DNA of 64,000 bases from JBFAPK01 sp040676675 (GCF_040676675.1 NZ_JBFAPK010000002.1:62001-126000); one strand, 5' to 3'. Positions 1-10,071 are shown, counted from the first letter of the stretch. The notes: generated from the letters alone by a model not told the origin. Numbers and translations: made by a program.

Positions 1-1761
<1,761 letters not shown>

Positions 1762-1883
1762 AGCTTCTCCTCTTCGCGATCCCACCATCCGTGGCACGGG
1801 CCGACGGACACCGTGACGAGTGAATGCGCACCGACGCCGATCCGGCCGCGCGAACGGCCGCGTCGACAGTTGAATGATCCAAT

Positions 1884-1898
1884 ACCGGTGACACCGGT
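1884..1898. promoter_or_regulatory. Perfect 15-bp palindrome, candidate repressor operator
   Basis: ACCGGTG and CACCGGT form a perfect inverted repeat around one central base, about 125 bases upstream of the UvrA-like start. Such sites are typical operators of TetR/MarR-type repressors that sense drugs. The function here is inferred from position and symmetry only. Confidence 0.4.
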
Positions 1899-2010
1899 CA
1901 TTCGTGGTTCAGGGCATACGGCACCCCCTGCCGGCCGTACGGCATGCCCGTCCACCGTACCGCACCGCGCTTGCCCGATCCCGCTCCGCACCGCGGCCGG
2001 CGCGCGTACC

Positions 2011-2028
2011 ACTCGAATTTCGCTCAAG
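2011..2028 (-). promoter_or_regulatory. Candidate SARP heptamer pair upstream of the UvrA-like gene
   Basis: On the minus strand CTTGAGC (2022-2028) and TTCGAGT (2011-2017) are separated by 4 bases, the same 11-bp period seen at ten other cluster promoters. No matching -10 hexamer lies 9 bases downstream, so this site is weaker than the others. Confidence 0.35.
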
Positions 2029-2091
2029 GACAAATCGTCCGCGCGGAATTGTCCGCCGGCCGCCGGCGGTCGGCGTGCCGCCGCCCGCCGA

Positions 2092-2118
2092 CCCGGGAGG
2101 CCCGGGAGGCCCGGGAGG
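2092..2118. repeat. Tandem 9-bp repeat, three copies
   Basis: The unit CCCGGGAGG occurs three times head to tail, followed by a partial copy. It lies just past the stop of the VOC gene and is probably simple GC-rich slippage sequence. Confidence 0.8.
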
Positions 2119-2133
2119 CCCGGCCGCGTCCGC

Positions 2134-2544
2134 TCAGTTGGCGGTGCTGAACCACCAGAGCGTTCCGAAGGGGTCGATCACCCCACCCAACCGGCCGTCC
2201 TCCTGCTCTTCGACCTCCATCACCGGGGTCGCGCCGGCCGCCACCGCGCGGGCGAACGTCTCACCGGCGTCGGGGACGTTGACCCACATCTGGATCGTGG
2301 CGGGATCCTGCCCCGGCCGGTACGGCGGTTGGCACTGCTCACCCTGGGCCGAGGAGTCGCCGAAAAAGACCGGGCTGTCCCCGATCCACGCCTCGGCGTG
2401 CAGGACGAGTTCCGAGTCCTCCGAGACGTGGTTGACGTTACGGATCTCCGCGTCGAAGGTACGCCGGGTGAAATCCATGAACGCCGTCGCGCTGTGCACC
2501 ATGACGTAGGGGGTCACCGACCGCTGGCGGGACATCTGCACCAT
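2134..2544 (-). CDS. VOC/glyoxalase-fold protein (PhnB-like)
   Basis: A 136-residue protein of the vicinal oxygen chelate superfamily. It opens with TPYVMVHSATAFMDFTRRTF, the usual PhnB/glyoxalase-like start, and ends with the conserved GVIDPFGTLWWFST segment. ATG at 2544 is preceded by GGGAGG. VOC proteins include drug-binding resistance proteins (bleomycin and mitomycin type) as well as dioxygenases and isomerases. Sitting beside a DrrC-like gene, drug sequestration is possible, but the sequence alone does not show it. Metal-ligand positions cannot be assigned without alignment. Confidence 0.75.
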   Translation of the reverse strand: MVQMSRQRSVTPYVMVHSATAFMDFTRRTFDAEIRNVNHVSEDSELVLHAEAWIGDSPVFFGDSSAQGEQCQPPYRPGQDPATIQMWVNVPDAGETFARAVAAGATPVMEVEEQEDGRLGGVIDPFGTLWWFSTAN

Positions 2545-2708
2545 ATCGTCCTCCCGTCCGACCCTCCTGGCGGGTCAGCGGACACTGTCGCAGATCCGGT
2601 GGGCCCGCGCGGCTGAAACCACAATTTTCCCGCGCGGACGCCGCTTCGCCCAGTGTCGCCGCGGGAGCCCGTGGTGGGCACGGCGACCCGGTCCCGCCGG
2701 CGGCGGCG

Positions 2709-2752
2709 GTCCAGCGAAGCTCCACGGCTTCTCGAGCAGCGCTCCCGAGCAT
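2709..2752 (+). promoter_or_regulatory. SARP-type promoter of the nmrA-like/N-methyltransferase/monooxygenase operon
   Basis: Three direct heptamers, GTCCAGC (2709-2715), CTCCACG (2720-2726) and CTCGAGC (2731-2737), repeat every 11 bp. Nine bases later comes GAGCAT (2747-2752) as a -10-like hexamer. The second and third heptamers with their spacer match the promoter at 27971-28014 except at two positions. Confidence 0.6.
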
Positions 2753-2821
2753 CGGAAGCCAGGGCCGGCTCGGATGGCGCGGTCCGTCGCACGTTGAAGA
2801 TCAACAAGCGAGGAGCGTCGG

Positions 2822-3658
2822 GTGACGATACTGGTGACCGGAGCGACCGGAAGTGTGGGCCGTCAGGTGGTCGGGCAGCTGGTGGCCGCGGGGGAAGAGG
2901 TACGGGCGCTGTCGCGCAGCCCGGAGACGGCCGGGCTGCCCGCCGGCGTACCGGTGTTCCAGGGCGACCTGGAGCGCCCCGAGACGCTGGCCGCCGCGTT
3001 CGAGGGCGTGGACCGCCTCTACCTGTTTCCCGTACCCCGGACGGCGCACGACGTCGTCGCCATGGCCAGGAAGGCCGGGGTACGCCGCATCGTCGTGCTC
3101 TCTTCCGACTCGATGAACACCCGGCTGGAGACCAACAGGGAAAGCGTCGAGGACCACGGGGCGGTCGAACGCGCGGTGGCGGAGGCCGATGTGGAATGGA
3201 CCTTCCTGCGGCCGTTCGCGTTCGCCGGGAACGCCCTGTTCTGGGCGCACTCCATCCGCACCGAGAACGTCGTACGGGCCGCGTACCCCCTCGCCGCGCA
3301 GGCGCTCGTGCACGAGGCCGACATCGCCGCCGTGGCGACGACCGCGCTGCTCGAGGACGGGCACGACGGAGCCGCGTACCGGCTGACCGGCCCCGAGTCG
3401 CTCACCCAGATCGAGCAGGTACGCATCCTGGGCGAGGCGATCGGCCGCGAGATCCGCTTCGAGGAGCTGACCCACGAGCAGAAGCTCGCGGAGCTGACGC
3501 AGTTCATCCCGGCGGGAGACGCCGAAATGATCCTCGGCTACTTCGCCGTCGCGGTACACACCCCCGACGTCGTGCTGCCGACGGTCGAGGAAGTCACCGG
3601 GCGCCCCGCGCGGAGCTTCGCGCAGTGGGCCGCCGACCACAGGTCCGACTTCCGCTAG
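2822..3658 (+). CDS. NmrA-like NAD(P)-binding reductase, copy 1
   Basis: This 278-residue Rossmann protein starts with MTILVTGATGSVG, the GxxGxxG dinucleotide site of NmrA-family atypical short-chain dehydrogenases. GTG at 2822 is preceded by GAGGAG. The family includes quinone and azo reductases and regulatory NAD(P) sensors, and the catalytic Tyr-Lys pair of classical SDRs is not obvious. A close paralogue is encoded at 9105-9938. It is the first gene of an operon with an aminosugar N-methyltransferase and the RdmE-like hydroxylase, so a reduction step on the anthracycline aglycone or a sugar is likely. The exact step is unknown. Confidence 0.8.
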   Translation: MTILVTGATGSVGRQVVGQLVAAGEEVRALSRSPETAGLPAGVPVFQGDLERPETLAAAFEGVDRLYLFPVPRTAHDVVAMARKAGVRRIVVLSSDSMNTRLETNRESVEDHGAVERAVAEADVEWTFLRPFAFAGNALFWAHSIRTENVVRAAYPLAAQALVHEADIAAVATTALLEDGHDGAAYRLTGPESLTQIEQVRILGEAIGREIRFEELTHEQKLAELTQFIPAGDAEMILGYFAVAVHTPDVVLPTVEEVTGRPARSFAQWAADHRSDFR

Positions 3659-3670
3659 GCGCCCGGCGAG

Positions 3671-4426
3671 ATGTACGGGAGCGAACTCGCGGAGATATTC
3701 GACCAGATCTACGCCGCCCGCGGGAAGGACTACCGAACCGAGGCGGAGGAGATCGCCGGCCGCGTCCGGTCGCACCTGCCCGGGGCCGCCAGCCTGCTCG
3801 ACGTCGCCTGCGGCACCGGCGCCCACCTGAGCGCCTTCGCCGAAATCTTCGACCGGGTGGAGGGGCTGGAGCTCTCGGAGCCGATGATCGAGACGGCCCG
3901 ACGGCGGCTGCCGGGCGTACGGATCCGCGCCGGGGACATGCGCGACCTCGACCTCGGTACGCGCTTCGACGCCATCACCTGCCTCACCGGCTCGATCGGC
4001 TACCTCACCACCACCGAGGAGCTCGACGCCGCGCTGCTCCGCTTCGCCCGGCACCTCAACCCCGGCGGGGTGGTCGCCATCGACCCGTGGTGGTTCCTGG
4101 AGACCTTCCGCCCCGGCTACGTCTCGGGCGACGTGGTCACCGTCGCCGGGCGCACCATCGCCCGGGTCTCCCACTCGGCGCTGGAGGGGAACGCCTCGCG
4201 GATGCACGTGCACTACGTGGTGGCCGAGGCCGCGGCCGGTGCCCGGCACTTCATGGAGGACCACCTCATCACCCTGTTCACCCGCAAGGAGTACGAGGCC
4301 GCGTTCACCCGGGCGGGCCTCGCGGTCTCGTACGTCGAAGGGGTCCAGTCGGGCCGCGGCCTGTTCCTGGGGGTACTGACCGGAGCCGACCCGGCGGCCG
4401 GCGCTGTGACGAGGGAGGACACGTGA
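3671..4426 (+). CDS. TDP-aminosugar N-methyltransferase, TylM1/DesVI type, copy 1
   Basis: A 251-residue class I SAM methyltransferase with the SAM motif DVACGTG at residues 44-50. It closely follows TylM1 and DesVI, sharing the YAARGKDY start, GLELSEPM, AGDMRDL, the IDPWWF block near residue 137 and SGRGLF near the end. These enzymes add one or two methyls to the 3-amino group of TDP-3-amino-3,6-dideoxyhexoses. The product would be a sugar such as rhodosamine. It begins 12 bases after the NmrA-like stop and its TGA overlaps the next GTG by 4 bases. A second member of the family is encoded at 28074-28808. Confidence 0.9.
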   Translation: MYGSELAEIFDQIYAARGKDYRTEAEEIAGRVRSHLPGAASLLDVACGTGAHLSAFAEIFDRVEGLELSEPMIETARRRLPGVRIRAGDMRDLDLGTRFDAITCLTGSIGYLTTTEELDAALLRFARHLNPGGVVAIDPWWFLETFRPGYVSGDVVTVAGRTIARVSHSALEGNASRMHVHYVVAEAAAGARHFMEDHLITLFTRKEYEAAFTRAGLAVSYVEGVQSGRGLFLGVLTGADPAAGAVTREDT

Positions 4427-6024
4427 CGGACAGCGATGTGGACGTCGTCGTGGTGGGGGCCGGACTCGGCGGCCTGACGACCACGATGTTCCTGGCGCAG
4501 CAGGACGTACGGGTCCTCCTGGTGGAACGGCATCCCGGTACCTCCCTGCATCCGAAGGCGGCCGGGCAGAACCCGCGGACGATGGAGCTGCTGCGGATCG
4601 GTGGCATCGCCGACGAGGTGCGGCACACCAGCGACATCCGCGGGCAGCAGGGTGACTTCACCATCCGCGTGGCCGAGAGCATCGGCGGCAAGGTGCTGCA
4701 CACCTTCGCGGAGAGCCTCGACGAACTGGTGGGCGCCACCGCCGCGGCCACCCCGATGCCCTGGGCGCTGGTCGCGCAGGACCGGATGGAGCCGATCCTG
4801 CTGGCCAACGCCAGCAAGCACGGCGCCCAGGTGCGGTACGGCACCGAGCTTGTCGACTTCGCCCAGGACGACGGCGGCGTGACGGTACGCCTGCGCGACC
4901 GCGAGACCGCCGCGGAGCGTACGGTCCGGGCGACGTACCTGGTCGCGGCGGACGGTCCGCACAGCGGCGTACGGCAGCGGCTGGGCATCGAGCGGTACGG
5001 GCACGGCACGCTGGCCCGGTTCGTCGGGGTCATCTTCGAGGCGGATCTCACCTCGGTCCTGCCGCCGGGCTCGACCGGCTGGTACTACCTGCGGAATCCG
5101 CACTTCACCGGCAACTTCGGTCCGACCGACCGGCCGAACCGGCACACCTTCTTCGTCGAGTACTCGCCGGAGCGCGGCGATCGGGCCGAGGACTTCACCC
5201 CGCGGCGCTATGTCGAACTGATCCGGCTCGCGGTGAACCAGCCCGACCTGGAGCCCGAACTGCTCGACATCCAGGAGTGGGAGATGGCCGCGCACATCGC
5301 CCACCGGTGGCGGGACGGCCGCGTCTTCCTGGTCGGCGACGCCGCCAAGGTCACCCCGCCGACCGGCGGGCTCGGCGGCAACGCCGCGATCGGCGACGGC
5401 TTCGACCTCGCCTGGAAGCTCGCGGCCGTGATCGGGGGCGAGGCGGGTGTCGGGCTGCTCGACAGCTACGAGCCGGAGCGCAAGTTCGCCGCCGAGCTCG
5501 TGGTCGGCGAGGCCCTGCACGTCTACGCGGCCAGGATGGCGCCGCACCTGCTCGACCAGGTGCCGCCCGGCGTCGGCTACGGCGAGACGATTCTCGGCTA
5601 CCGCTGCCGCTCGGGCGCGGTCGTGCTCGACGACGATCCCGCGCTGGTCGAGGACCCGCTGCACCCCAGCGGGCGGCCGGGCTTCCGCGCCCCGCACCAG
5701 TGGCTGACCCGCGACGGGGAGCGGATCTCCACAGTCCATCTCTTCGGTGCGGGGTGGGTCCTGCTGGCCGGTGCCGAGGGCGCCGAGTGGTGCGACGCGG
5801 CCCGGCGGGCGGCCGACGAACTGGGGGTCCGGCTGGTCGCGTACCGGCTGGGCGACGAACTGCTCGACCCGGCCGGCACGCTCCCCGAGCTCTACGGCCT
5901 CGGAGCCGCCGGCGCCAGCCTGGTCCGACCGGACGGCGTGGTGGCCTGGCGCACGGACGCCGCCGGCGCGGGTCGGGCCGGCCGGGTGCTGCGGGACGTG
6001 CTCGGGCGGGTGTTGTCGCGCTGA
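4423..6024 (+). CDS. Aklavinone hydroxylase, FAD aromatic monooxygenase (RdmE/DnrF type)
   Basis: A 533-residue class A flavoprotein monooxygenase. It has the GAGLGGL ADP-binding site near residue 12, the DG motif (AADGPHSGVR) and the FAD-binding block GDAAKVTPPTGG near residue 305, followed by a thioredoxin-like C-terminal domain. Similarity to RdmE and DnrF, which hydroxylate the aklavinone ring (C-11) with NADPH and O2, runs along the whole length, including AAGQNPRTMELLRIGG and HTFFVEY. GTG at 4423 overlaps the methyltransferase stop. It predicts an 11-hydroxylated, epsilon- or beta-rhodomycinone-like aglycone. Confidence 0.92.
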   Translation: MTDSDVDVVVVGAGLGGLTTTMFLAQQDVRVLLVERHPGTSLHPKAAGQNPRTMELLRIGGIADEVRHTSDIRGQQGDFTIRVAESIGGKVLHTFAESLDELVGATAAATPMPWALVAQDRMEPILLANASKHGAQVRYGTELVDFAQDDGGVTVRLRDRETAAERTVRATYLVAADGPHSGVRQRLGIERYGHGTLARFVGVIFEADLTSVLPPGSTGWYYLRNPHFTGNFGPTDRPNRHTFFVEYSPERGDRAEDFTPRRYVELIRLAVNQPDLEPELLDIQEWEMAAHIAHRWRDGRVFLVGDAAKVTPPTGGLGGNAAIGDGFDLAWKLAAVIGGEAGVGLLDSYEPERKFAAELVVGEALHVYAARMAPHLLDQVPPGVGYGETILGYRCRSGAVVLDDDPALVEDPLHPSGRPGFRAPHQWLTRDGERISTVHLFGAGWVLLAGAEGAEWCDAARRAADELGVRLVAYRLGDELLDPAGTLPELYGLGAAGASLVRPDGVVAWRTDAAGAGRAGRVLRDVLGRVLSR

Positions 6025-6034
6025 CCGTGGCCCC

Positions 6035-6064
6035 GCGTGCCGCCGCCGGCCGGCGGCGGCACGC
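6035..6064. terminator. 30-bp perfect palindrome between convergent genes
   Basis: The two 15-base arms (6035-6049 and 6050-6064) are exact reverse complements. The palindrome lies just after the monooxygenase stop and probably forms a terminator hairpin; there is no T-tract, as is common in actinomycetes. Confidence 0.6.
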
Positions 6065-6118
6065 GGATGGCGGGCCGGCCGCGACCGCGGCTCAGCCGTC
6101 CCGCGCGGCGCGCGGCCC

Positions 6119-6167
6119 GGAGCCGGACCGGCCGGGGCGGTCGTCCCGCCCCGGCCGGTCCGGCTCC
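6119..6167. terminator. Strong bidirectional terminator hairpin
   Basis: Arms 6119-6140 and 6146-6167 are perfect 22-bp inverted repeats with a 5-base loop. The hairpin sits between the convergent monooxygenase and glycosyltransferase genes and would stop transcription from either side. Confidence 0.8.
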
Positions 6168-6181
6168 GGCGTACCGGTCGA

Positions 6182-7456
6182 TCAACGCGGGGGCGTGCGG
6201 TGGCCCGCGGCCAGTCGCTCCAGTACCGGCACCACGTCGTTCGGGCTCGGGCTGGCCAGCATCTCCTGGCGTAGCCGCTGCGCGCCGGCCCGGTACGACG
6301 GGTCCTCCAGCACGGTGACCAGCTTCTCCCGCAGGCCGGCGGCGGTCAGCTGGAAGGAGGGTATGTGCACCCCGGCGCCGAGCGCCTCCAGCCGCCGGGC
6401 GCGGTAGATCGCGTCCCACATCCAGCCCAGGGCCACCTGCGGCACGCCGTAGACGGCGGCGGTGGCCCAGGTGCCGGCGCCGCCGTGGTTGACGATCGCC
6501 GAGCAGGTCGGCAGCAGCGCGTGCAGCGTCACGTGGTCCACGATCCGGATGTTCTCCGGTACGTGACCGGCCTGCGCCCGCTCGGCCGCGCTGAGCATCG
6601 CCACCAGTTCGACGTCGAGGTCACCGACCGCGGCGAACACCTCGTCGATCGCCACCGCGTTCGGGAACTCCGTCTTGCGTACGGTCTCCCCCAGAGTCAG
6701 GCACACCCGTGGTCGGGTCGGCTCGGCGCGGAGCCAGTCGGGCACGACGGCGGCGCCCGGCCCGTTGTACGGCACGTACCGCATGGCGATGGTCGGTTGC
6801 CCCAGCGGCAGGGCGACGCTGGCCGGCATCTGGTCGACGGTCCACTGGCCGGTGACGATCTCCTCGTCGAACTTGAGGTCGAACCGGTCCAGGGTCCAGG
6901 TGAGCCACTCCTCCAGGGTGTCCTCGTACTGCTCCGCCGGCGCCTGGGCCAACCGCTTGCGGAACACCTGCCGTACGCCGAGGAACGTGTCCGGGAACGA
7001 GAGCAGCCGGGCGTGGGCGGCGCCGCTGGCCCGGGCGGCGATGGCGCCGGCGAACGTGAACGGTTCCCAGATGACCAGGTCCGGCCGCCAGTACCGGGCG
7101 AAGTCCACCAGTTCGTCGACCATCGTGTCGTTGTTGAGCTGGGCGTAGAAGGTGGCGGTCAGCAGCGTGTTCGACGAGCGCAGGAACCGCAGGTCGAGCA
7201 GGTGCGGCCGGTGCTCCAGGAAGTCCGGGTCGGCATGCTGGGCGTACATGGCCGGGCCGGCCTGGCGTACCACGTGGTCGAGGTCGTGGTCGGTGCCGAC
7301 CGGCACCGCGGTGAGTCCCGCCCGGGTGATGCTCTCGGTCAGCGCCGGTTGGCTGGCCACCCGCACCTCGTGCCCGGCGGTACGCAGCGCCCACGCCAAC
7401 GGTACGGAGCCGTTGAAGTGGGCGTCCATCGCGAACGAGGTCATCAGGATCCGCAC
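6182..7456 (-). CDS. Anthracycline glycosyltransferase (AknS/DnrS type)
   Basis: A 424-residue GT-B, GT1-family enzyme. The N-terminal acceptor half starts VRILMTSFAMDAHFNGSVP and continues AWALRTAGHEVRVAS, as in AknS and DnrS. The nucleotide-sugar half carries IVNHGGAGTW near residue 320. These enzymes attach a TDP-deoxyaminosugar to the C-7 hydroxyl of the aglycone and need a P450-like helper, which is encoded immediately upstream. GTG at 7456 is preceded by GGGGAGGG. It is the only glycosyltransferase of the cluster in this window, so any further sugars would need enzymes encoded further left or a multifunctional enzyme. Confidence 0.92.
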   Translation of the reverse strand: MRILMTSFAMDAHFNGSVPLAWALRTAGHEVRVASQPALTESITRAGLTAVPVGTDHDLDHVVRQAGPAMYAQHADPDFLEHRPHLLDLRFLRSSNTLLTATFYAQLNNDTMVDELVDFARYWRPDLVIWEPFTFAGAIAARASGAAHARLLSFPDTFLGVRQVFRKRLAQAPAEQYEDTLEEWLTWTLDRFDLKFDEEIVTGQWTVDQMPASVALPLGQPTIAMRYVPYNGPGAAVVPDWLRAEPTRPRVCLTLGETVRKTEFPNAVAIDEVFAAVGDLDVELVAMLSAAERAQAGHVPENIRIVDHVTLHALLPTCSAIVNHGGAGTWATAAVYGVPQVALGWMWDAIYRARRLEALGAGVHIPSFQLTAAGLREKLVTVLEDPSYRAGAQRLRQEMLASPSPNDVVPVLERLAAGHRTPPR

Positions 7457-7500
7457 GGCCGGACCCTCCCCTCGGAGCTGGGTCGCTGGGCGCGCATCGC

Positions 7501-8796
7501 TCACGCCACCGCAGCGGGGAACCGCAGCAGGCCCTGGACCACGGGCGAGCGCATCCGCCGCAGGACCCCGTCCCGCTGGCGCACGGCCGGCATCCGCGCC
7601 GCCAGGGTCCGGAGCCCGGTGGCGGCCACCTCGGTTACGAACGGCGCGACGAAGCCGGCGTACAGGCCGCCGGCGAGCGTCAGCGGGGCGCTCTTCATGT
7701 CCCGGGTGATGTCGAAGCGGTCCGGATCGGGGTAGACGGCGGGATCGCGGTTGGCCGCCTCGACCAGGACCACCACCTGGCTGTCGGCGGGGATCGACGT
7801 ACCGGCCAGCTCCAGTTCCTCGCGGGCGATCCGGTTGTGCAGCCGGATCGGCGGGGCGTACCGCAGCGTCTCCGCCACCGCGCCGGCCGCCAACTCCGGG
7901 TCGTCGCGCAGCAGCGCCCACTGGTCCGGGCGGGCCAGCAACTCCGACATCCCGTTGCAGACCAGGTTCGCGGTCACGTCGATTCCGACCACGCTGAGCA
8001 GCGTGGCGACGGACAGCAGCTCGTTCGGGCCGGGATCCATCGGGCCGGACTCCCGCCAGAGCGTGCTGACGAGGTCGTCCCCGGTACCGCCCACCCGCTC
8101 CTGTACCGCCTCCGCCAGGAGCTGGCGCAGCTGCTCCACGGACGCGGCCATCGCCCGCGCGGTGGGCAGTTGGGGCGGGCAGAGCCCGGCGTCGAGGGCG
8201 ATCCCGAGCCCGGACGTGAGGCGCGCGAACTCCTCGCGCCGCTCGGCCGGCAGGGCGAGCAGCTCGGCGACGGTGTCGACCACGGCCTTGCGTACCACGT
8301 CGCTCCAGAGGTCGAACTCCCCGTCGACCCCGTCGAGCGCGCGCGCGAAGGCCCGCTCGGCGCGGGACCGGAGCCCGCCGATCGCCCTGTCGCCCAGCAC
8401 CGGTACGGAGAGCCGGGTCAACCGCTCGTACTCGAAGCGCTCCAGATTGAGGCAGGCGGCGTCGAGCGGCAGGACGTGACAGAGCTTCGGCTCGCTCCAC
8501 ACGTCCTGGAAGACGTGCTGCTGCTGGTCGCCGTCGACGCCGGCGTGCCGCAGCTCCAGCCTCGGGTCGGCCAGGATCTCGGCGCCGAGTCCGTGGCTGG
8601 CCGTCACCCAGGCGCCGGCCTCGCTGCGGTACAGCTCGCCGCTGTCGCGCACCTGCGAGCCGAGTGCCACCGGATCGTCGCTCTCCGAGCGGAGGATCAA
8701 CGCGTAGGGGTCGCCCTGCGCGCCGAAGATGAAATGGAACCCGCGGATCGTCAGCAGATGACGACCCAGCTCGCTGTCCGTGGGCTCTGTTGACAT
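7501..8796 (-). CDS. P450-like glycosyltransferase auxiliary protein (AknT/DnrQ/DesVIII type), heme cysteine absent
   Basis: A 431-residue cytochrome-P450-fold protein that cannot bind heme normally. The region where P450s carry FGxGxHxCxG reads TLAGGLYAGFVAPFVTE (about residues 369-385) and has no cysteine. Other P450 features such as ETLRYAPPIRLHNRIA remain. AknT, DnrQ and DesVIII are homologues of this kind that bind and activate the partner glycosyltransferase. It lies just upstream of the AknS-like gene in the same operon, as those pairs do, and its own SARP-type promoter is at 8913-8956. Confidence 0.93.
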   Translation of the reverse strand: MSTEPTDSELGRHLLTIRGFHFIFGAQGDPYALILRSESDDPVALGSQVRDSGELYRSEAGAWVTASHGLGAEILADPRLELRHAGVDGDQQQHVFQDVWSEPKLCHVLPLDAACLNLERFEYERLTRLSVPVLGDRAIGGLRSRAERAFARALDGVDGEFDLWSDVVRKAVVDTVAELLALPAERREEFARLTSGLGIALDAGLCPPQLPTARAMAASVEQLRQLLAEAVQERVGGTGDDLVSTLWRESGPMDPGPNELLSVATLLSVVGIDVTANLVCNGMSELLARPDQWALLRDDPELAAGAVAETLRYAPPIRLHNRIAREELELAGTSIPADSQVVVLVEAANRDPAVYPDPDRFDITRDMKSAPLTLAGGLYAGFVAPFVTEVAATGLRTLAARMPAVRQRDGVLRRMRSPVVQGLLRFPAAVA

Positions 8797-8912
8797 AACC
8801 CCATCCTTGAGAGAAGAAGGGCACCCGCGTACGGCGGTCGCGCCGACGTCGAACGGATGCGCGGCACAGCACCGGATGCGACCCGCGATCGTCGCCCGGG
8901 GTCGTGCAGTGG

Positions 8913-8956
8913 ACGCTAGTGAGGCCTGCTACAGGGGCTCTCGACTCCGGCTACAC
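8913..8956 (-). promoter_or_regulatory. SARP-type promoter of the AknT/AknS-like operon
   Basis: Reading the minus strand, GTGTAGC (8950-8956), GTCGAGA (8939-8945) and CTGTAGC (8928-8934) repeat every 11 bp. Nine bases later comes TAGCGT (8913-8918). It lies in the 308-base divergent region 8797-9104, which otherwise shows no gene. Confidence 0.6.
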
Positions 8957-9041
8957 CGCCTCGGGTGGCGCGTGGGATGCCCGCTCGCGGCGGCCGAAAT
9001 ACCCCTGCGACGCGCTCCCCGGGCCGTCGGCCTCAACGAAG

Positions 9042-9074
9042 TACGACCGGTTCTCGAACGGCCTTTGACAGCCT
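9042..9074 (+). promoter_or_regulatory. SARP-type promoter of the second nmrA-like gene
   Basis: TACGACC (9042-9048) and CTCGAAC (9053-9059) are 11 bp apart, and CAGCCT (9069-9074) follows after 9 bases. The ATG is 31 bases further on. Two heptamers rather than three make it a weaker match than its divergent partner. Confidence 0.5.
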
Positions 9075-9104
9075 CGGGCACAACCCGAGCGCGAGGAGAG
9101 CCAC

Positions 9105-9938
9105 ATGACGATTCTGGTGACCGGAGCGACCGGACAGGTGGGACGGCTGGTCACCGACCAGCTGGTACGCGGCGGCGAGAAGGTACGTGCGCTCGTTCCC
9201 GACTGGGACGACCACCGTGCCGTGCTGCCGAGCGGGGTCCAGGTGTGCCCCGGCGACCTGACCGCACCGGAGACGCTGCGGGAGGCGCTGGCCGGCGTCG
9301 ACCGGCTCTACCTCTTCCCGATCGCCGCCACCGCCCCCGAGGTCGCGGCCCTGGCGAGGCAGGCGGGGGTACGGCACGTCGTGGTGCTCTCCGCCGCGAT
9401 GGTCACGGACGGGGTGGACACCTCGTACCACGTGGCCGTCGAGCGCGCGGTCGAGGCCGCGGGGCTGAGCTGGACCCACGTGCGGCCGAGCGACTTCGCG
9501 CTGAACACGGTCGACCTCTGGGCGGAGTCGATCCGGACCGAGGCGACGGTCCGGGTGGCCTACCCGGACGTGCCCGCGGTGCCGGTGCACGAGGCCGACA
9601 TCGCGTCGGTGGCCGTGGCGGCGCTGCTCGACGAGCGGCACGCGGGCCGGGCGTACACCGTCACCGGGCCCACGGCGGTCAGCCAGCGCGAGCAGGCCCG
9701 GCAGATCGGCCTCGCGCTCGGCCGCGACATCCGGGTGGAGGAGCTCACCCCGGAGCAGGCCCGCGCCGACATGGTGCGCCGCTACATACCGGAGGAGAAC
9801 GCCGACCACATCCTGAACTACCTGGCCAGATGGGCCGTGCGACCGCCGACCCCGCTGCCCACCGTACGCGAGGTCACCGGCCGGGCGGGCCGCGACTTCG
9901 CGCGGTGGGCCCGCGACCACGTCGCCGACTTCCGTTGA
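9105..9938 (+). CDS. NmrA-like NAD(P)-binding reductase, copy 2
   Basis: A 277-residue paralogue of the protein at 2822-3658, sharing the MTILVTGATG start, GVDRLYLFP, the HEADIA block and the ending TGRxxRxFARWARDH. The GxxGxxG site is intact. ATG at 9105 is preceded by GAGGAG. It is transcribed alone, divergently from the AknT-like gene. Two diverged copies under matching SARP-type promoters suggest that each reduces a different intermediate, either a ketosugar or a quinone/ketone of the aglycone. The specific reaction cannot be read from the sequence. Confidence 0.8.
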   Translation: MTILVTGATGQVGRLVTDQLVRGGEKVRALVPDWDDHRAVLPSGVQVCPGDLTAPETLREALAGVDRLYLFPIAATAPEVAALARQAGVRHVVVLSAAMVTDGVDTSYHVAVERAVEAAGLSWTHVRPSDFALNTVDLWAESIRTEATVRVAYPDVPAVPVHEADIASVAVAALLDERHAGRAYTVTGPTAVSQREQARQIGLALGRDIRVEELTPEQARADMVRRYIPEENADHILNYLARWAVRPPTPLPTVREVTGRAGRDFARWARDHVADFR

Positions 9939-10038
9939 CCCGAGAGTAGATCACCTTTCGACTATTCCAATGGCGCCCTGTCGCACCGCTCGCCGACATC
10001 ATGCGACACCATTCAATGACAACACCGTTGACAGCATT

Positions 10039-10071
10039 TCTGGACGGATGTCAAGCCGGGAATCGCATTAG
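10039..10071 (+). promoter_or_regulatory. Weak candidate SARP-type site upstream of drrA
   Basis: TCTGGAC (10039-10045) and GTCAAGC (10050-10056) are 11 bp apart, and CATTAG lies 9 bases on but lacks the final T. A TTGACA at 10028-10033 overlaps the region. The whole stretch 9939-10202 is less GC-rich than its surroundings and holds no gene. Confidence 0.25.

Larger units (their letters stand above)
1762..2133. other. Upstream region of the UvrA-like gene, without a convincing gene
   Basis: No convincing coding frame is visible in these 372 bases; the open frames are unsupported. The region holds a 15-bp palindrome (1884-1898), a pair of SARP-like heptamers (2011-2028) and a GC-rich 9-bp tandem repeat (2092-2118). 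It separates the UvrA-like gene from the VOC gene, both on the minus strand, so it probably contains the promoter of the resistance gene. Confidence 0.6.

Noticed and set aside
2653..6024. Open frame of 1123 codons on the + strand spanning several genes
   Set aside because: Only its last part, from 4423, is a real protein. The earlier part is Arg/Gly-rich out-of-frame reading of the NmrA-like and methyltransferase genes.
10028..10056. TTGACA upstream of drrA as a vegetative promoter
   Set aside because: No acceptable -10 hexamer lies 16-18 bases downstream; only a weak SARP-like alternative was kept at low confidence.
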